A program made the translations under genes and the position numbers. Shown in pieces: positions 9,401-17,257 of a stretch of 49,955 nucleotides of DNA. Within the stretch, counting starts at the first letter, position 1, and each line of letters begins with the position of its first letter. Source of the stretch: Armatimonadetes bacterium CG2_30_59_28 (GTDB lineage Bacteria > Armatimonadota > Abditibacteriia > CG2-30-59-28); contig MNXM01000074.1 of NCBI GenBank assembly GCA_001872605.1, positions 1 through 49,955 of the forward strand, written 5' to 3'. The notes under the pieces were generated by a model. The model was given only the letters and a program-made list of their open reading frames with translations. It searched no databases and was not told where the DNA came from.

Positions 9401-10660
9401 GTCGCTGTATAGAAGATTCTTCCGCTCAATCACCGGCAGCCCATCGCACTCGATGCGGAGATCCGTCTTCACTGTCCCTTCGGTCTGCAACCCGTAGGCT
9501 GCGTAGGTGGCCTCGATAGCAGAGTTGAGGATCAGCATCGGCATGAGGTCTTTCTGGTTCGCTACCTCGAGGCTGAACGACTTGTTGAGTTGATGCTTCT
9601 CATCCTGAATGTTGATGGATACGGGAATCATCGGCGAGGGAGCGTGCAGCTTCCCGCCGATGGACCACGCCCAATCCTGCGTGATGGCGCCCATGACTCT
9701 TCCCGGAGACGCAAGCTTGAAGGACATCTCTTGGCTTGGGAAGATGTCGTGCACCATGGCGTTGGACATCGGAACATTGAGTTCCCCAACCCCGAGGAAC
9801 GGGTGACCGAAAGCCAGTATCTGGTCATTCTGCTGGAACGTGACCGTCCCGACGCCGCTCATGTCGATGTCCCCGCGAACCAGTTGCACACACACCGCCG
9901 CGCCAGGCTCGAGAGGCGCGTCAATGTCTTTATCCGCCGCTCCGGCGCCGAGGACGGGAGTCAGGTTGTAGGGACGGAACAACGCCTCCAGTCGATGCAG
10001 TGCGGCGGGCCGAACACCGTTGACGAGTAGCAGATGCTGCACGGGTTCCAGACAGATCGTGTCGGTAGCGAAAGGCAGCGCCCGACGCGCGCCGGTATCC
10101 GAACGTCCGGTGGTTGTTTGCCGAACCATGACCTTGCAGAAGCGCCTCCCGGCGACGCTGATGGGTTCCTTCAATGCCACCTCTGGGGCCCCGTCCTTGG
10201 GGGACTGCGCCGGAGAGGACGTTTCGTCCAGCGACCGGAACATATCGCCGATCGGCGTGACGCCCGCGATAGGCTCCCGCGCAAATGACCACCCAAACGC
10301 CAGGGCACCGACGAGTTTGCCATCGATGTAGATAGGGCTGCCGCTCATCCCGGCGATGATGCCCGAATTCCGTTCGACGACGGGCCCGTCGAGAAGCTTG
10401 ATGAGGATGATATCTCCGCCAGAGTTGACCTTCTCCAACACGCCGATAACCTCGATGTTGAAGGACTCGATCTTCGTCCCGCGGAACACGGAACGTCCAA
10501 CCCCGCGCATCCCCGGCTTCAGGTTACCAGGAAGCAATACCTGGCCAGTGCGAACCAGCCTGTCAAAGATTGGCTCGTCTGCAAGTCCAGGGGTGGACAG
10601 GGACCACGCGATGATGGGGATTGCCAATAGTACTCGGGCGCAAATTGCCTTGTGCATCAT
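6497..10660 (-). CDS. Secreted SpoIVB-type (S55) peptidase fused to beta-propeller and Ig-like domains
   Basis: This 1387-residue exported protein starts with a signal peptide (about 1-27, ending STPGLA). The S55 peptidase region (about 35-350) has Asp91 exactly 15 residues before Ser106 of GMSGSP, the same spacing as the Asp/Ser pair in Bacillus SpoIVB, and a later FGHPFLG with His286. The order Asp-Ser-His is permuted relative to SpoIVB (His-Asp-Ser). A beta-rich middle region follows. An acidic linker (EEDDNEEDDDGTDDDAE) precedes a propeller of repeated NLYFGTAGKAGVYRISPDG-like units. The C-terminus has Ig/fibronectin-like strands ending in a typical ...GGEWQAAT...LRTRDAAGN pattern. No membrane anchor is seen, so it is probably periplasmic or extracellular. 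Substrate and role are unknown. It is divergent from the pst operon and stands alone. Confidence 0.8.
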   Translation of the reverse strand: MMHKAICARVLLAIPIIAWSLSTPGLADEPIFDRLVRTGQVLLPGNLKPGMRGVGRSVFRGTKIESFNIEVIGVLEKVNSGGDIILIKLLDGPVVERNSGIIAGMSGSPIYIDGKLVGALAFGWSFAREPIAGVTPIGDMFRSLDETSSPAQSPKDGAPEVALKEPISVAGRRFCKVMVRQTTTGRSDTGARRALPFATDTICLEPVQHLLLVNGVRPAALHRLEALFRPYNLTPVLGAGAADKDIDAPLEPGAAVCVQLVRGDIDMSGVGTVTFQQNDQILAFGHPFLGVGELNVPMSNAMVHDIFPSQEMSFKLASPGRVMGAITQDWAWSIGGKLHAPSPMIPVSINIQDEKHQLNKSFSLEVANQKDLMPMLILNSAIEATYAAYGLQTEGTVKTDLRIECDGLPVIERKNLLYSDSYTVISAVTELAQALSVLTQNEFERAKIKQISLRCSMQDARRSAKIKQIYANRSKVKPGEAIEIGVSIEPHGGAPVVKTTTFTVPKDTPAGLLWIGVGSGMSELMLRARLGLHIPYPTSLTELLQLYQQLRSNSDLVIKAALPRYGVSVAGKDMAVLPASVFSVMRASRSTDIRPVREQMSHILPTDWMITGFKVLSIRIDSEKKAPRVSDPASRRPGGEESREPTDDAESQGPVESSQPSSLLSQGLDSFTRIPRAYLLQFIDLQAAAGDAPAGQAAQSTEEDDNEEDDDGTDDDAEPADASESDHPAEPSSHNDSETAPVNNGKAVGRLPKVWSQSSVKDFLSGTMTNAAVTSKGDVRLAPQSELLFRSDELFIWAVATDRAGNAYIGTGNEGRIYKVGSGSAAQLLWDSDEVAITHLLCVEHETSGPVLYAAGAPGGIIYRVPPDGAAKPFARLPVSFVWSMVAGPGGKIFAGTGPGGQVYQIDPDGKFELITILPQDHVRCLVLGDADTLFAGTGDTGVVYRILLESKSIEALYNTDRGEVSCLARDSAGNLYFGTAGKAGVYRISPDGSIKTVYEPPVEAVYHLLIEDGNLYVATGDSRAQGILYRMNVSGDESVNRILEAEQAQVLALAYWSNGEGKKQGRLFACTGNGGSLHALKLPFSNTGNFESDVFDTGSVSRWGRIRWQATTPEGTNIYMETRSGNTESPDESWGNWQTAIGDASGAEISGPPSRYLQYRCHLRSDGTESPLLEQVEVVYLPKNRPPAVALKRPRGGEHWRGEQEIDWSGEDPDKDALHYELYTSKDNGATWEALSLKDPKSTSYTFDTRKKDDGTYRIKVVAKDTIGSPADSLSGETISKTFAVDNNPPLLLFPPDSYKQSEQKKVSGRAVALDDVSAIVSAEFRVDGGEWQAATAQDSIFDSRWEDIIFETDPLTEGEHSIELRTRDAAGNTATKKEALPTVTK

Positions 10661-11105
10661 GAATCGAGATAACTCCTTGCCATACTACCGCCAGAAAGTT
10701 TGAGGAGAGCGATCGCACCCCTTGCCCTGGGTCAATCAAAGGCGCGCGCTGCGAATGTTCGGATTGTGACGCGCGTCTATGCTCAAGTCCCCTTGCGAAT
10801 CGCCTCCATTGTAACCGCTGCGGGCGAAGGCAACAAGAGCTCGGGCCGACCGGCCCGCGGGAGATTCATAGGCCCCCATCCGGTGAACGACACTCAAGTG
10901 CTGTGAACGGGTTGACAACTCCGACGGACTTATCGTATCTTGTTTGCCTGAGGATGGCAGGAGACATCTCTTGTGAAGGGGCGGATAGGAGCGGAACCGA
11001 CATCGCATCTACATCCTTGGGCAGTGGGACGCGGTCTCTCTTGCGTATGGGGCGACGCAAGTCGGCATATCGTCTCGATGAATCATATTTCGTGGAGAGG
11101 TGGAG
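10661..11105. other. Divergent intergenic region upstream of the pst operon
   Basis: This 445-bp region separates the minus-strand peptidase from pstS. It should carry promoters for both. A sigma70-like promoter facing pstS is annotated separately. Two direct copies of GTGAACG (10883-10889 and 10903-10909), spaced by 20 bp, sit just upstream of it and could be an operator. No small gene was recognised. Confidence 0.5.
10912..10941 (+). promoter_or_regulatory. Candidate sigma70-type promoter for the pst operon
   Basis: A perfect -35 box TTGACA (10912-10917) is followed after 18 bp by TATCTT (10936-10941), a 4/6 match to TATAAT. It faces pstS, whose start is about 165 bp downstream. This is sequence inference only. 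Confidence 0.45.
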
Positions 11106-12038
11106 ATGCAGTTCAGAATCAGTGTTGGTGGTCTATGTGCCCTCTTTGTTGTGTGCGCAACAGGATGGCTCGTCGGTTGCAGTCGACCGACCTCGTCGCC
11201 CGGAGAAGGACCGGGAACGTCAGGTGTTCTTTCTCCCGGGATCATTCAGGTCAAAGGGTCTGACACCGTCGTGAACCTCGGTCAGGCCTGGGCGGAGGCG
11301 TTCAGTCAGAGGACTGGAACCCAGGTAGCGGTTACGGGTGGAGGATCGGGGACCGGTATCGCGGCCCTGATCAATGGCACCTGTGACATTGCGGAGTCCT
11401 CCCGGAAGATGGAACCGGACGAATATGAACTGGCTAAGAAAAACGGCGTTGATCCGAGAGAATTTACCGTGGCGCTGGATGGCATTGCGGTGGTTGTTCA
11501 TCCGTCAAATCCCGTCGAAAAGCTGACTCTGGAGCAATTGTCCGACATCTTCACCGGGAAGATCAGGAGTTGGAAGGAACTCGGTGGATTTGACTCGCAA
11601 ATCGTCATTCTCTCTCGGGAAGTCAACTCGGGCACGCATGTCTACTTGAAGGAACATGTGCTATGCCGGGGAAATAAGGAATGTGATGCCGAGTTCGCGG
11701 AGTCTGCGCTGCTGATGCCTTCCTCCCAGTCGATTGCGGAGGAGGTGGCACAGAATCCCAAAGCAATCGGTTACTACGGGATGGGGTACATCAGTCCCAA
11801 GCAGAAAAGTGTGGCGGTGGCCGAAAGCTCCGAGGGACCGTTCGCCAAACCCACCATCGAAGACGTGGTCAGTGGCAAGTACTCTATCTCCCGTCCCCTC
11901 TTGTTCTACACCAACGGAGAGGCGTCGGGCGCGGTGAAGCAGTACATCGACTTCGTGCTCAGCGAAGAAGGTCAGAAGATCGTCTCAGAGCAGGATTTTG
12001 TGCCGGCTCCGCCGGGCAAGCCGTCAGAAGCTTCCTGA
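11106..12038 (+). CDS. pstS: Phosphate ABC transporter substrate-binding lipoprotein PstS
   Basis: This 310-residue protein is the extracytoplasmic phosphate-binding component of the Pst importer. The N-terminus is a lipoprotein signal ending in the lipobox LVGC, so the mature protein is lipid-anchored at about Cys22. Phosphate-contact motifs are visible: KGSDTVVNLGQAWAEAF, GGGSGTGIAALINGTCDIA, SSRKM, and SREVNSGTHVYLKE. The ATG at 11106 is preferred because GGAGAGG (11094-11100) lies five bases before it. An in-frame GTG at 11100 is less likely. The gene leads pstS-pstC-pstA-pstB-pstB-phoU, consistent with phosphate-starvation control, although no classical Pho box was recognised. Confidence 0.95.
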   Translation: MQFRISVGGLCALFVVCATGWLVGCSRPTSSPGEGPGTSGVLSPGIIQVKGSDTVVNLGQAWAEAFSQRTGTQVAVTGGGSGTGIAALINGTCDIAESSRKMEPDEYELAKKNGVDPREFTVALDGIAVVVHPSNPVEKLTLEQLSDIFTGKIRSWKELGGFDSQIVILSREVNSGTHVYLKEHVLCRGNKECDAEFAESALLMPSSQSIAEEVAQNPKAIGYYGMGYISPKQKSVAVAESSEGPFAKPTIEDVVSGKYSISRPLLFYTNGEASGAVKQYIDFVLSEEGQKIVSEQDFVPAPPGKPSEAS

Positions 12039-12191
12039 GGTCATCTCGGGCGAAGCAAAGGTGGAACCCAAAGCGCCTGTCGCAGGTTTAGTGCCATTGA
12101 GCGCGGGGATTGGTGCGGCAAGTGTCGAACCATCTTCGAGTTCCCGGGTGCGCCTCCTCAGTTACAGTAAGGAATTTGCGGAACAACGATA

Positions 12192-13085
12192 ATGCATCAA
12201 CGGTCACGGTTCGATTCGGTTCGCGAGTTCATCGTCGAGAAGACGGTTCTCCTCAGCGGTCTTGCATCGATTGTTTTTGTGCTCCTCATCTTCGTCTTCC
12301 TGTTGAAAGAGGGCCTGCGCACGTTCGGCATCGTTTCGTTGGAGGACTTCCTTCTTGGCAGGAAATGGTATCCCATCTCGTCCCCTCCCAAGTTCGGCAT
12401 TCTTCCGCTGATCGGTGGCACTCTTGCAGTCACCGTCGGCGCCACCCTTCTGTCTGTTCCGTTTGGCATCGCCAGCGCGTTTTACATCGCTGAAGTAGCC
12501 GGCCCACGAATGAAGGAGATGCTGAAGACGGGGATCGAGTTGCTTGCAGCAATTCCGAGTGTTGTCATAGGTTTTCTCGGGATGGTCATTGTTGCTCCCT
12601 TCATTGGAGACCTGTTCGATCTACCGACCGGACAGACCGCCCTGTCGGGTGCTGTCATGCTTTCGCTGATGGCGATGCCGACCATCGTCAGCATCGCTGA
12701 GGATGCCATCACGGCAATCCCAGGGAAATACAGGGAAGCGGCCCTGGCGCTTGGAGCCACCCGATGGGAGTACATCTGCCGGATCGCCGTGCGTGCCGCG
12801 GCGCCGGGAATCGTCGCGGCGGTGATGCTGGGAATCGGCCGGGTCATCGGCGAGACGATGGCGGTGATGATGATTACGGGAAATTCCGCGCAGATCCCCC
12901 ACTCTCTGTTGCAGCCGGTGAGAACGATGACGGCGACGATCGCCGCCGAGATGGGCGAAACGGTGCCGGGCGGAGACCACTACGCAGCTCTCTTTGCTAT
13001 TGGGCTGGTGCTGTTCGTCATCACATTCTTCGTCAACCTGGTTGCGGATGTCTTCCTTCACAAAGATCGGGGGACCGTACAATGA
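12192..13085 (+). CDS. pstC: Phosphate ABC transporter permease PstC
   Basis: This 297-residue inner-membrane permease has about six hydrophobic helices and belongs to the PstC family. The conserved coupling (EAA-like) loop is at EAALALGATRWEYICRI, followed by GIGRVIGETMAVMMITGNS. It forms the phosphate channel together with PstA. It lies 153 bp after pstS with no recognisable intervening gene. Its stop overlaps the pstA start in ATGA, indicating translational coupling. Confidence 0.95.
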   Translation: MHQRSRFDSVREFIVEKTVLLSGLASIVFVLLIFVFLLKEGLRTFGIVSLEDFLLGRKWYPISSPPKFGILPLIGGTLAVTVGATLLSVPFGIASAFYIAEVAGPRMKEMLKTGIELLAAIPSVVIGFLGMVIVAPFIGDLFDLPTGQTALSGAVMLSLMAMPTIVSIAEDAITAIPGKYREAALALGATRWEYICRIAVRAAAPGIVAAVMLGIGRVIGETMAVMMITGNSAQIPHSLLQPVRTMTATIAAEMGETVPGGDHYAALFAIGLVLFVITFFVNLVADVFLHKDRGTVQ

Positions 13086-13927
13086 CATCCCGGTCCAAGG
13101 AGAAGATCGCCTTCGCCATACTGACGCTGACGACCATCCTCGTCACCATGCCTGTTATCCTGATTGTGGCAACCATCGTTAAGCAGGGAATTGGGGCGAT
13201 CAACATTGAGTTTCTCACGACCTTCCCCCGCAACGGAATGAGGGAAGGCGGGATCTACCCCGCCATTTTCGGAACGCTCTGCCTGGTGGCGGGAGCCGTG
13301 GTCTTTGCCGTCCCTCTGGGAGTAGGAGCCGCGATTTACCTGAACGAATACGCCGGAGAGAACCTCCTGACACGGCTAATTCGTCTGGCCATTATCAATC
13401 TCGCAGGTGTCCCTTCCGTCGTTTACGGGCTGTTTGGGATGGGGCTGTTTGTCATCTTCCTGAATTTTGGTGCATCCATTCTGGCAGGTTCACTCACTCT
13501 TGCAGTAATGAATCTGCCTGTCATCATCACTGCCTCCAAGGAAGCGCTGAGCGCAGTTCCCCAGCCATTCAGAGAGGTCAGTCTCTCCCTGGGGGCAAGC
13601 CGGTGGCAAACGGTGCGGCATATTGTGTTACCCAACGCGGTTCCGGGAATCCTGACGGGCATCATTCTGGAAGTCAGTCGCGCCGCGGGAGAAACGGCCC
13701 CAATCCTGTTTACCGTGGCGGCGTTCTATCTCCCCGGATTGCCGAGCTCAGTCTTCAACCAGGTGATGGCGTTACCGATGCACCTATTCGCAATCTCAAC
13801 ACAAATCCCCAATATCAGTCTTGAGACCCGATACGGCACGGCGCTGGTTCTTCTCGGGCTGGTCTTCCTTGTTAATTCGTTTGCGATTGTGATGCGAGCC
13901 ATTCTCAGGCGGAGGCGGAAATGGTAG
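13082..13927 (+). CDS. pstA: Phosphate ABC transporter permease PstA
   Basis: This is the 281-residue second permease of the Pst channel. The ATG at 13082 overlaps the PstC stop (ATGA) and begins MTSRSKEKIAFAILTL with the first helix. Hydrophobic helices alternate with the coupling loop REVSLSLGASRWQTVRHIV and then LEVSRAAGETAPILFT, both typical of PstA. The open frame extends upstream of 13082 but that part is only the shadow of pstC. Its 3' end overlaps the first pstB by 7 bp. Confidence 0.95.
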   Translation: MTSRSKEKIAFAILTLTTILVTMPVILIVATIVKQGIGAINIEFLTTFPRNGMREGGIYPAIFGTLCLVAGAVVFAVPLGVGAAIYLNEYAGENLLTRLIRLAIINLAGVPSVVYGLFGMGLFVIFLNFGASILAGSLTLAVMNLPVIITASKEALSAVPQPFREVSLSLGASRWQTVRHIVLPNAVPGILTGIILEVSRAAGETAPILFTVAAFYLPGLPSSVFNQVMALPMHLFAISTQIPNISLETRYGTALVLLGLVFLVNSFAIVMRAILRRRRKW

Positions 13928-14697
13928 ATGAACGCAGAACTCACACGGATTACAAGTTCGTCATCAGAGACCTCACACTTTTCTACGGTGAAAAGCGGAT
14001 ACTGAATTCCCTCGACCTGTCCGTGCGCAGGAACGAGATTCTTGGCATCATCGGACCAGCGAACAGTGGGAAAAGCACCTTCCTGAGGACGCTGAACCGA
14101 ATGATCGATCTGACCCCGCTGGTGCGCGCTGAAGGGGAGGCGCTCTTGGACGGCGTGAACGTGTTGGGGAACGTCGACGTTCACTTCCTGCGCCGACGTG
14201 TGGGCATTGTCTTTGCGTTGCCGCTTCCCCTGCCCTTGTCCATCTTTGACAATGTGGCGTACGGCCCACGGCGACACCGAAGCGTGCAGCGCGGTGAGTT
14301 GCCCGATCTTGTGGAACGGAGTCTTCAAGCCGCGTTCCTGTGGGACGAGGTCAAAGACCGCCTACATGAACCCGCGATGAATCTCTCGGGGGGGCAGCAG
14401 CAGCGCCTCTGCATTGCCCGAACTCTGGCGGTGCAGCCCGAAGTCATCCTGTTCGATGAGCCATGTTCAGGTCTGGATCCCATCTCAACCGCCCGGGTGG
14501 AAGACGCCATGCGCGTTCTCAAGGAGCAGTATACACTCATCCTGGTGACCAATCTCGTGGCGCAGGCCTCGCGCGTGAGTGACCGCACCGCCTTCTTTCT
14601 GTCCGGCGATCTTGTCGAGGTGGATGAGACAGAACAGATGTTCCGGAAACCGTCGGATCAGCGGACAGACGACTACATCGCTGGGAGGTTTGGTTAG
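13921..14697 (+). CDS. pstB: PstB-type ATPase with degenerate Q- and H-loops (first of a pair)
   Basis: This 258-residue protein is one of two adjacent PstB-like ATPases serving PstC/PstA. Walker A GPANSGKS (45-52), the signature LSGGQ (155-159, nucleotides 14383-14397) and Walker B with Glu180 (VILFDEPCSGLDP) are intact. The Q-loop Gln is replaced by Ala99 (RVGIVFALPLPLP; codon 14215-14217), and the switch His is replaced by Asn211 (LVTNLVAQ; codon 14551-14553). It therefore should bind ATP poorly for hydrolysis at its own Walker site, but it can donate a canonical signature motif to the partner. The downstream paralogue has the mirror-image defects. Start ATG overlaps the pstA end. Confidence 0.93.
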   Translation: MVDERRTHTDYKFVIRDLTLFYGEKRILNSLDLSVRRNEILGIIGPANSGKSTFLRTLNRMIDLTPLVRAEGEALLDGVNVLGNVDVHFLRRRVGIVFALPLPLPLSIFDNVAYGPRRHRSVQRGELPDLVERSLQAAFLWDEVKDRLHEPAMNLSGGQQQRLCIARTLAVQPEVILFDEPCSGLDPISTARVEDAMRVLKEQYTLILVTNLVAQASRVSDRTAFFLSGDLVEVDETEQMFRKPSDQRTDDYIAGRFG

Positions 14698-14698
14698 A

Positions 14699-15469
14699 AT
14701 GACAACTTCATCCACCTCCCCCGCCATCGAAACCAGAGACCTCAATCTCTACTATGGCAGCTTCCAGGCCCTGATCGATGTCAACATGGTGATTCAGCCG
14801 CGTCGCATTACCGGATTGATCGGTCCGTCCGGCTGCGGCAAATCCACTTTGTTGCGCAGCCTCAATCGCATGAACGATCTCATACCCAACGTCAGGGTCT
14901 ACGGGGAGATTCGTGTCTTTGACCACAACGTCTGTGACGACAAGACCGATTTGGTGGGACTTCGGAAGCGGGTCGGCATGGTCTTCCAAAGACCCAATCC
15001 TTTCCCCCTCTCCATCTACGAGAACGTGGTGTTTGCGGCGCGAGTCCATAAGACGGCGAAGGGATCAGATTTCGACGATGTGGTGGAAAGGTGTTTGAGC
15101 TCAGTTCTCCTGTGGGAGGACCTGAAAGATCGACTCGGGAAATCAGCCCTTGAATTGTCTCTGGAGCAGCAGCAACGCCTGTGCATCGCACGCCTGCTGG
15201 CCGTGATGCCCGACATCCTGCTGATGGATGAGCCTTGCTCCGCAATGGATCCCGCATCGACCCAAGGACTGGAAGAACTGATCGCGCGGCTGAAGGAGGA
15301 ATACACCATCGTCATCGTGACCCACAACATGCAGCAGGCCGCTCGCGTGTCCGATGACTGTGGCTTTATGCTGTTAGGCGAGATGGTTGAGTTTCGTCTC
15401 ACCGATGAGATGTTCAAGATCCCTCAAGATGAGCGGACGCGTGACTATGTAACCGGCCGGTACGGGTAA
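14699..15469 (+). CDS. pstB: PstB-type ATPase with degenerate signature motif (second of a pair)
   Basis: This 256-residue PstB paralogue starts at ATG 14699, one base after the stop of the first pstB. Walker A GPSGCGKS (42-49), Q-loop Gln97 (VGMVFQRPNPFP), Walker B with the catalytic Glu (ILLMDEPCSAMDP) and H-loop His209 (VIVTHNMQQAARVSD) are all canonical. The signature, however, reads LSLEQ (153-157, nucleotides 15155-15169) instead of LSGGQ. Since an ATP site uses the Walker/Q/H elements of one subunit and the signature of the other, this protein plus the first PstB would make one complete and one doubly defective site. A homodimer of this protein should be inactive. Confidence 0.93.
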   Translation: MTTSSTSPAIETRDLNLYYGSFQALIDVNMVIQPRRITGLIGPSGCGKSTLLRSLNRMNDLIPNVRVYGEIRVFDHNVCDDKTDLVGLRKRVGMVFQRPNPFPLSIYENVVFAARVHKTAKGSDFDDVVERCLSSVLLWEDLKDRLGKSALELSLEQQQRLCIARLLAVMPDILLMDEPCSAMDPASTQGLEELIARLKEEYTIVIVTHNMQQAARVSDDCGFMLLGEMVEFRLTDEMFKIPQDERTRDYVTGRYG

Positions 15470-15579
15470 TCGTCCACTCGCGTTTGTTGCCTTCCCCCGT
15501 ATCCGTCTGCTATATTCTCAAATGGTATTTTCCTCGCGCGCCTGTTGCGCACCCGAGACGACAAGGAAAGGATGCAATC

Positions 15580-16305
15580 ATGGAACGAAAATTCCACGAG
15601 GAACTGGGTAACCTTAAACGAGACTTGCTGGACATGGGAAGCCTCGCGCGGGCAATGGTTGGCAACGCTGTCAACGGGCTTCGTGACAGAGATGCGGACC
15701 TCATCCGGAAGGTCCACGAGCAGGAACAGGAGATCAACCGGCTCCAGTTGGAGTTGGACGATCGGTGCTTTACACTCAGCGCTCTGCACCAACCCACCGC
15801 CAGCGATCTGCGGCTGATCATCGCCGTCATCAAAATTACAAGCGAGTTGGAGCGCGTCGGGGATACAGCGGTTAACGTGGCAGAGGCGGCCGAGGAACTG
15901 CTGCAGGAACCACCCGTGAAGCCGCTGATCGATATTCCTCGCATGGCGGATATCGCGCAGACGATGGTTCACGACAGCCTGCGGTCTCTGGTAAACGGGG
16001 ACATTGAGTTGGCGAACGCCGTCCTCCGGACGGATGACGAGGTAGACCAGCTCCGCGACCAGGTTGCGAATGAACTTGTCTCGTTCATGCTCAACGACCC
16101 GCGGACCATCTCCCGGGCGCTTCAACTCCTGCTGATTTCCCGGTTCCTGGAACGGATCGCAGACCACGCGACGAACATTGCCGAGGACGTCATCTTCATC
16201 GTCAAAGGCGCCGACGTAAGGCACGGCGCTGCAGTGGGAACCCAAGGGATCGCCAGCAGAGAGGCGGATGAACAAATCAAGCAACAGGGGCAGGGGCAAC
16301 GATGA
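15580..16305 (+). CDS. phoU: Phosphate signalling protein PhoU
   Basis: This 241-residue helical protein is PhoU, which links Pst transporter status to phosphate-sensing signalling and represses the pho response. It begins MERKFHEELGNLKRDLLDMG and contains two three-helix repeats with the metal-contact pattern ITSELERVGDTAVNVAE and SRFLERIADHATNIAEDV. The ATG at 15580 is chosen because AAGGAAAGGA (15562-15571) precedes it at good spacing. The open frame runs farther upstream without a good start. It lies 110 bp after the second pstB and overlaps the next gene by 4 bp. Confidence 0.94.
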   Translation: MERKFHEELGNLKRDLLDMGSLARAMVGNAVNGLRDRDADLIRKVHEQEQEINRLQLELDDRCFTLSALHQPTASDLRLIIAVIKITSELERVGDTAVNVAEAAEELLQEPPVKPLIDIPRMADIAQTMVHDSLRSLVNGDIELANAVLRTDDEVDQLRDQVANELVSFMLNDPRTISRALQLLLISRFLERIADHATNIAEDVIFIVKGADVRHGAAVGTQGIASREADEQIKQQGQGQR

Positions 16306-17252
16306 AACTCGCCACATTTCAGTCCATCAGCGGAGAAGCGCGACCGGGCCTGGCCATGGGTACGTCCGTTGTGGATGTGTGTTCGCTGGACGAAGGAATC
16401 CCCGGGAGTGTGCTTGAAATCCTCAACACCACCGACGGACTGGATCGTCTCGCGAAACTGCCATCGAGCCTCGTCTCCGAATCACTCAGCACGCTGGAGC
16501 GTAACGACGGTTCCCCTGTGGTCTTCCCCGTGGACGCGGTGAAGCTGCTCGCGCCGATTCAGAATCCCCGGAAACTCCTCTGCATCGCGGGCAACTACGA
16601 AGAGCACATTCGGGAAAGCGGGCGTCCAGTTTCCGACAAGGATCGGGTCGCCCCGCGAGTGTTCATGAAGCCGCCCACCACGACTCTCTGCGGAATGGAT
16701 GCCCCGGTGCTGGTTTCGCGATACTCTCGGTATGTGGATTACGAAGGAGAGCTTGCCGTTGTCATTGGGAAGCGTGGGAAGTACATCGCCCTTGAGACGG
16801 CGTTGGACTATGTTGCGGGCTACACCTGTCTCAATGACATCTCCGAACGGAAATTCATGATTCGTGAGCGAGAGACCTCCGAACCGCGAGATACCTTCTT
16901 CGACTGGCTCAACGGAAAGTGGATGGACAACAGCGCCCCCATGGGGCCGTGGATTGTGACGACGGACGAAATTCCCGACCCTCAGTGCCTGGAACTCTCG
17001 CTCAAAGTCAATGAGCAGGAGAAGCAGCGCGCCAGTACGTCGATGATGATTTTCTCCGTCGCCGACCTCGTTCACTACATTTCACAGGCTCTCACACTGG
17101 AGCCTGGGGATGTCATTGCCACCGGAACTCCCGCCGGTGTGGGACAGGCTTCACCCAGTGGGCTTCAGCCCGGTGACGTGGTCGAAGTGAGGATTGAGGG
17201 TATCGGGACTCTGAGGAATCCGGTGGAAGAGGAAGTGATTGTGGGGAGGTGA
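16302..17252 (+). CDS. Fumarylacetoacetate hydrolase (FAH) family protein
   Basis: This 316-residue protein belongs to the FAH fold, whose members are Mg-dependent hydrolases, decarboxylases or lyases acting on oxo-acids in the cytoplasm. Seen motifs are VFMKPPTTTL, the metal-ligand stretch VDYEGELAVVIGK near residue 147, FDWLNGKWMDNSAPMGPWI, and the C-terminal LEPGDVIATGTPAGVG. Length is typical of the ureidoglycolate lyase / fumarylpyruvate hydrolase-like group, but the true substrate cannot be told from sequence. Its ATG lies inside the phoU stop region (ATGA overlap), so it is translationally coupled to the phosphate operon, with no obvious biochemical link. Confidence 0.88.
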   Translation: MKLATFQSISGEARPGLAMGTSVVDVCSLDEGIPGSVLEILNTTDGLDRLAKLPSSLVSESLSTLERNDGSPVVFPVDAVKLLAPIQNPRKLLCIAGNYEEHIRESGRPVSDKDRVAPRVFMKPPTTTLCGMDAPVLVSRYSRYVDYEGELAVVIGKRGKYIALETALDYVAGYTCLNDISERKFMIRERETSEPRDTFFDWLNGKWMDNSAPMGPWIVTTDEIPDPQCLELSLKVNEQEKQRASTSMMIFSVADLVHYISQALTLEPGDVIATGTPAGVGQASPSGLQPGDVVEVRIEGIGTLRNPVEEEVIVGR

Positions 17253-17257
17253 GTTGA

